From Microcaldota archaeon (GTDB lineage Archaea; Micrarchaeota; Micrarchaeia; Anstonellales; Anstonellaceae): DNA of 8,941 bases. Positions 6,532 to 8,941 of this stretch are shown one piece after another (the first letter of the stretch is position 1; each line of letters begins with the position of its first letter). Both the position numbers and the translations under genes were made by a program. The notes beneath the pieces were generated by a model. It saw only the letters and a program-made list of their open reading frames with translations. It had not been told where the DNA came from and did no database searches. The stretch is from positions 1 through 8,941 of the forward strand of contig JAPLWZ010000085.1 in NCBI GenBank assembly GCA_026396335.1, in the 5' to 3' direction.

Positions 6532-6583
6532 ATCCGGGCTAGAGAACGCGCCGACGTGCCCCCGTCGCCCCCCGAACAGTAGC

Positions 6584-6594
6584 TTTTTAAATTT
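6584..6594 (+). promoter_or_regulatory. Probable TATA box of the PRC-barrel gene
   Basis: TTTTTAAATTT, centred about 49 bases before the ATG at 6638. A start of transcription about 26 bases downstream leaves a leader of roughly 20-25 nt, which includes the AGGTGA site. The preceding 53 bases (6532-6584) are GC-rich and hold no gene. Confidence 0.5.
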
Positions 6595-6627
6595 GAACAG
6601 GAAATTTAGCTTAACAATCAAGGACTA

Positions 6628-6633
6628 AGGTGA
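6628..6633 (+). promoter_or_regulatory. Shine-Dalgarno AGGTGA of the PRC-barrel gene
   Basis: AGGTGA is fully complementary to the archaeal 16S rRNA 3' tail and ends four bases before the ATG at 6638. Confidence 0.65.
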
Positions 6634-6637
6634 GCTC

Positions 6638-6892
6638 ATGGTGAAAATTGTTATCGCGAAGCAACTCGCTGGAAAGAAAATAATCACGAATGACGGTGAG
6701 GATCTGGGCCGCTTAATTGACCTGGAAGTAGTCGAATCCTCGGGCAAAATCGAGAATCTCTTAATAGAGCCCAATCTCGACAACCCGACCTCAAGGCGCA
6801 TGAACAAGGAAGACGGCCTCATTGTGATCCCCTACTCTTCGGTGCTTGCGGCGTCAGACCACATCATCGTGGACAAGAAGACAATCGGCTGA
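6638..6892 (+). CDS. Small PRC-barrel domain protein
   Basis: An 84-residue protein that is a single PRC-barrel: IAKQLAGKKIITNDGEDLGRL (about 5-26), the strand IDLEVVESSGKIENLLIEP (27-45), a polar loop, then LIVIPYSSVLAASDHIIVD (61-79). The pattern of a G-x-x-aG-x-(i/l) turn, a gk-i-nl-l-v-ep strand and an ipyssV...d-iiv end is that of stand-alone archaeal PRC-barrel proteins. Such proteins are adaptors. In haloarchaea some (the CdpB proteins) work with SepF and FtsZ in cell division, and others are linked to RNA metabolism. Which role applies here cannot be read from the sequence, and no division gene is adjacent. It has its own promoter and a strong Shine-Dalgarno, so it is probably transcribed alone, with a T-rich terminator after it. 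Confidence 0.88.
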   Translation: MVKIVIAKQLAGKKIITNDGEDLGRLIDLEVVESSGKIENLLIEPNLDNPTSRRMNKEDGLIVIPYSSVLAASDHIIVDKKTIG

Positions 6893-6907
6893 TTCCAAAA
6901 CCTTTCA

Positions 6908-6951
6908 TTTTATTTTTTATTTTATTTTCTTTATCCTTTTTAGGATTTTTT
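6908..6951 (+). terminator. T-rich terminator zone after the PRC-barrel gene, perhaps also the lemA promoter region
   Basis: Six T-tracts (6908-6911, 6913-6918, 6920-6923, 6925-6928, 6937-6941, 6946-6951) lie between the PRC-barrel stop and lemA. They fit archaeal oligo-T termination. A TATA-like element for lemA would also have to be here (TTTATTTTA-type sequence around 6911-6928 is the best candidate), but it is not distinct. Confidence 0.6.
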
Positions 6952-6969
6952 CATCTGTTAGCTCAAGTT

Positions 6970-6975
6970 GGAGGT
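6970..6975 (+). promoter_or_regulatory. Shine-Dalgarno GGAGGT of lemA
   Basis: A perfect GGAGGT ends six bases before the ATG at 6982. A GTG at 6976 in the same frame directly abuts the site and is too close to be used. Confidence 0.75.
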
Positions 6976-6981
6976 GTGGCA

Positions 6982-7533
6982 ATGGATTTCGTTCTCATAC
7001 TCGGCGGCGTAATAGTCTTCTTTGTCCTGATTTTCGTGCTCATCTACAACTCGCTCATACAGCAGCGCATGCGCGTTGACAATGCATGGTCCCAGATAGA
7101 CGTGCAGCTCAAGAAGAGGTTCGACTTAGTGCCAAACCTGGTGGAGACAGTGAAGGGTTACGCAAAGCACGAAAAGGAGCTTCTCACTGATATTACAAAG
7201 GCGCGCGCAGCAATGGCAAACGCAGGCACCATGAATGAAAAGGCAAAGGCAGACAACATGCTCTCCTCCACGCTCAAGTCTCTCTTCGCAGTGGTTGAAA
7301 ACTACCCGCAGCTGAAAGCTAACGAGAACTTCCTGATGCTACAGGAGGAACTTTCAGGAATTGAGGAAAAGATAGCATATTCCCGCCAGTTCTACAATGA
7401 CTCTGTGCTCACCTACAACACGGCAATTGCGACCATCCCGACAAGCATCATAGCGGGCATGTTCGGCTTTGCGGCAAAGGAATTCTTCAAGACCGAAGGG
7501 GAAGAGCGCAAGAACGTGAAGGTAAAGTTCTAA
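6982..7533 (+). CDS. lemA: LemA family membrane-anchored protein
   Basis: 183 residues, the usual LemA size. One N-terminal membrane helix (about 3-22) is followed by the family signature: YNSLIQQRMRVDNAWSQIDV (22-41), QLKKRFDLVPNLVETVKGYA (42-61), the central helices, YPQLKANENFLMLQEELSGI (108-127), YSRQFYND (133-140) and an end in VKVKF. LemA proteins are long helical bundles held at the membrane. Their biochemical role is not settled, but they are often encoded beside HtpX-type proteases and are thought to act with them in membrane protein quality control. Here htpX follows after 18 bp, so the two are almost certainly co-transcribed. The start is the ATG with GGAGGT six bases upstream, not the GTG two codons earlier. 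Nothing is missing or unusual. Confidence 0.96.
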   Translation: MDFVLILGGVIVFFVLIFVLIYNSLIQQRMRVDNAWSQIDVQLKKRFDLVPNLVETVKGYAKHEKELLTDITKARAAMANAGTMNEKAKADNMLSSTLKSLFAVVENYPQLKANENFLMLQEELSGIEEKIAYSRQFYNDSVLTYNTAIATIPTSIIAGMFGFAAKEFFKTEGEERKNVKVKF

Positions 7534-7551
7534 TCCGGCCAGGTTCCTAAC

Positions 7552-8463
7552 ATGGCGGGGAATTCCTTTTACGACCAGATAGCTGCAAACAAGCGCAATT
7601 CATACTTCTTGATATTCGTCGTATTCGCGCTTGTTTTCGCGGTCGTTTACGCATTCTCCTTTATTTTCATAGACGCAGGCGACTTTGGCTTTATTGTGGG
7701 CGCAGCGCTTGCGGCAATCTACATAACAATCACTTACTTTTTCGCGGACAGCATCGTTCTTTCCATGTCTGGCGCGCGCGAGGCGCAGAAACACGAATTC
7801 CCATACTTGGTGAATGTAGTTGAAGGGCTGTCGCTCGCAGCAGGCATACCAACGCCGAAAATCTACGTTATTGATGATGCAGGCCTGAATGCATTCGCAA
7901 CCGGCACCACGCCGCAAAAAGCATCAGTGGCATTCACAACGGGGCTCCTGAAAGCAATGAACAGGCAGGAGCTTGAAGGGGTTGCCGCGCACGAAATCTC
8001 CCACATAAAGAACCTTGATTGCCGCATGGGCACGCTTGTAGTGGTGATGGTGGGGCTCATTGCCATCCTCTCAGACATAGGCGTGCGCTCCATGTTCTGG
8101 GGAAGGCGGGGCGGATTCGGAGGAGGCGGAAGCGACCGGGGCAGGGGCAACGGAGAAGCCATTTTCATGATAATCGGCATTCTCATCGTAATACTCGCGC
8201 CCATAGTGGCGCAGCTTGTGCGCCTTGCGCTTTCCCGCCAGCGGGAATACTTGGCAGACGCATCCGGCGTGCAGCTCACGCGCTACCCGCCAGGCCTCGC
8301 ATCCGCTCTTGAGAAAATAAAAAGTTCGGGCTCGGTAGTGCAGCGCGCAAGCGAAACAACCGCATCGCTTTACTTTGCAAACCCCCTCTCAATGGGCTCG
8401 CTTCTCTCAACCCACCCGCCGATTGATGACAGAATAAAGAGAATTAAGGAAATGAAAGGCTGA
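7552..8463 (+). CDS. htpX: HtpX-family membrane zinc metalloprotease (M48)
   Basis: 303 residues, normal for HtpX. It cleaves misfolded or damaged membrane proteins. The zinc site is visible as HEISH (147-151) with Glu148 as catalytic base, and the third ligand is probably Glu232 in SRQREYLADASG. Other family features are GIPTPKIYVIDDAGLNAFATG (about 98-118) and the C-terminal STHPPIDDRIKRI (286-298). Hydrophobic segments lie at about 18-40, 46-70, 160-175 and 203-226. A Gly/Arg-rich loop (about 185-201) sits between the last two. It starts 18 bp after lemA with only a weak AGG-type site, consistent with translation from a lemA-htpX transcript. Only the single ATG fits the conserved N-terminus. 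An oligo-T tract (T6 at 8494) follows. Confidence 0.96.
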   Translation: MAGNSFYDQIAANKRNSYFLIFVVFALVFAVVYAFSFIFIDAGDFGFIVGAALAAIYITITYFFADSIVLSMSGAREAQKHEFPYLVNVVEGLSLAAGIPTPKIYVIDDAGLNAFATGTTPQKASVAFTTGLLKAMNRQELEGVAAHEISHIKNLDCRMGTLVVVMVGLIAILSDIGVRSMFWGRRGGFGGGGSDRGRGNGEAIFMIIGILIVILAPIVAQLVRLALSRQREYLADASGVQLTRYPPGLASALEKIKSSGSVVQRASETTASLYFANPLSMGSLLSTHPPIDDRIKRIKEMKG

Positions 8464-8490
8464 CGCCCGGGATCATGCACAAAAGAAGGA

Positions 8491-8940
8491 CTATTTTTTC
8501 CTGACAAGCTTTCCAATCATCGGCATTTTCTTTCCAGTGAACCCGCTTGCAGGCGCAGATGAATTCCCCGCCATTTTCTTGTAATTGCTCCCGATTGAAA
8601 CAATGCTGGTTGCAACCGAAAGCGCGGAAACCGCATAGGTGACAGGCACAAGCATTGCGGACATGGCAAGCGAGGTGCCGAACACAAGTTCACGGACGCG
8701 GCCTGCGCTCTGGGGCGCGTGTTTCTCTATTATCTGCGTCACTTCCTTCTGCGCGTTTGAAAGGAGATTCACCTTTTCCGTGGCAAATTTCTCCGGGTTC
8801 TTGGAATACTGCCTGCGCAGTCGCTTGAGCTCGACATTCGTCTGCTCGTATTTCTCACGGAGTTCGCCAAGCATCCTGTTTGCCTGCTCCCTCCCGCCGC
8901 ACGCGGTCACCACGTCTTGTATGCCCCGCTCGTAGTCGCC
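8491..8940 (-). CDS. Unrecognised coiled-coil protein with hydrophobic segment, 5' end outside window
   Basis: The frame is open to the window edge. Codons before the first possible start (GTG at 8913) read as ordinary protein (GDYERGIQD), so the gene very probably begins beyond 8941. 149 residues are visible. Residues 10-75 are charged and heptad-like (LGELREKYEQTNVELKRLRR and onward), predicting a coiled coil or helical hairpin. About 85-118 is a long hydrophobic, Ala/Ser/Val-rich stretch, either one long or two short membrane helices. The end is a basic tail with GKKMPMIGKLVRKK. This suggests a membrane-attached protein with a helical domain. I cannot assign a family or function. It is convergent with htpX, 27 bp apart. 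Confidence 0.75.
   Translation of the reverse strand, partial: GDYERGIQDVVTACGGREQANRMLGELREKYEQTNVELKRLRRQYSKNPEKFATEKVNLLSNAQKEVTQIIEKHAPQSAGRVRELVFGTSLAMSAMLVPVTYAVSALSVATSIVSIGSNYKKMAGNSSAPASGFTGKKMPMIGKLVRKK
8494..8499 (+). terminator. Oligo-T tract after htpX
   Basis: T6 lies 31 bases after the htpX stop. It overlaps the last codons of the convergent gene, whose C-terminal Lys-Lys codons supply the complementary A-run. It is the only substantial T-tract between htpX and the next gene. Confidence 0.4.
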
Positions 8941-8941
8941 A

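Noticed and set aside
6525..6542. Direct repeat GGGCTAG at the stop of paralogue 3
   Set aside because: Seven bases occurring twice is too short to support an attachment site or insertion footprint.
6552..6567. Small hairpin CGACG-loop-CGTCG after paralogue 3
   Set aside because: Five base pairs in a GC-rich stretch with no T-tract directly after it is within chance expectation.

Overview
The window looks like archaeal chromosome, most likely from a DPANN-type lineage such as Micrarchaeota or Diapherotrites. That placement is inference. The evidence is TTTTAAAA-like TATA boxes about 25-30 bp upstream of plausible starts, Shine-Dalgarno sequences matching the archaeal GGAGGTGA core in front of some genes and no leader in front of others, oligo-T tracts as terminators, a stand-alone archaeal-type PRC-barrel gene, and a HerA/VirB4-like ATPase. 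Eight protein genes fill almost all of the window. No RNA gene, CRISPR array or insertion sequence was seen.

Positions 2-6531 hold the unusual part: three paralogous cysteine-rich genes (2-994, cut by the window edge; 996-2630; 4924-6531). None belongs to a family I can name with confidence. Each complete protein is two copies of one module: a short helical segment, a linker, a stretch of 12-residue repeats, and a helical tail. In the repeats the cysteines fall almost entirely in one three-residue phase (50 of 54 by hand count), and small or hydrophobic residues fill the other positions of that phase. This suggests a compact 12-residue-per-turn beta-solenoid with a Cys/Ser/Ala-lined core. Its inward-residue rhythm is that of the beetle (Tenebrio) antifreeze protein.

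A reverse-strand gene for a HerA/VirB4/TraG-like P-loop ATPase with a long charged tail (2631-4847) sits inside this array, between the second and third paralogues. It meets the second paralogue stop to stop with no spacer. It shares a 76-bp divergent intergenic region with the third paralogue, where a single palindromic TTTTAAAA could serve both directions.

Positions 6532-8463 are more ordinary: a small PRC-barrel protein, then a lemA-htpX pair 18 bp apart, encoding a membrane-anchored LemA protein and an HtpX membrane zinc metalloprotease. At the right edge, on the reverse strand, lies the 3' part of an unrecognised gene (8491-8940) encoding a coiled-coil protein with a hydrophobic segment. 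Its 5' end is outside the window.

Nothing in the sequence says directly what the cysteine-solenoid proteins do. Tight packing with the ATPase gene and the shared regulatory region make a functional link plausible but unproven.
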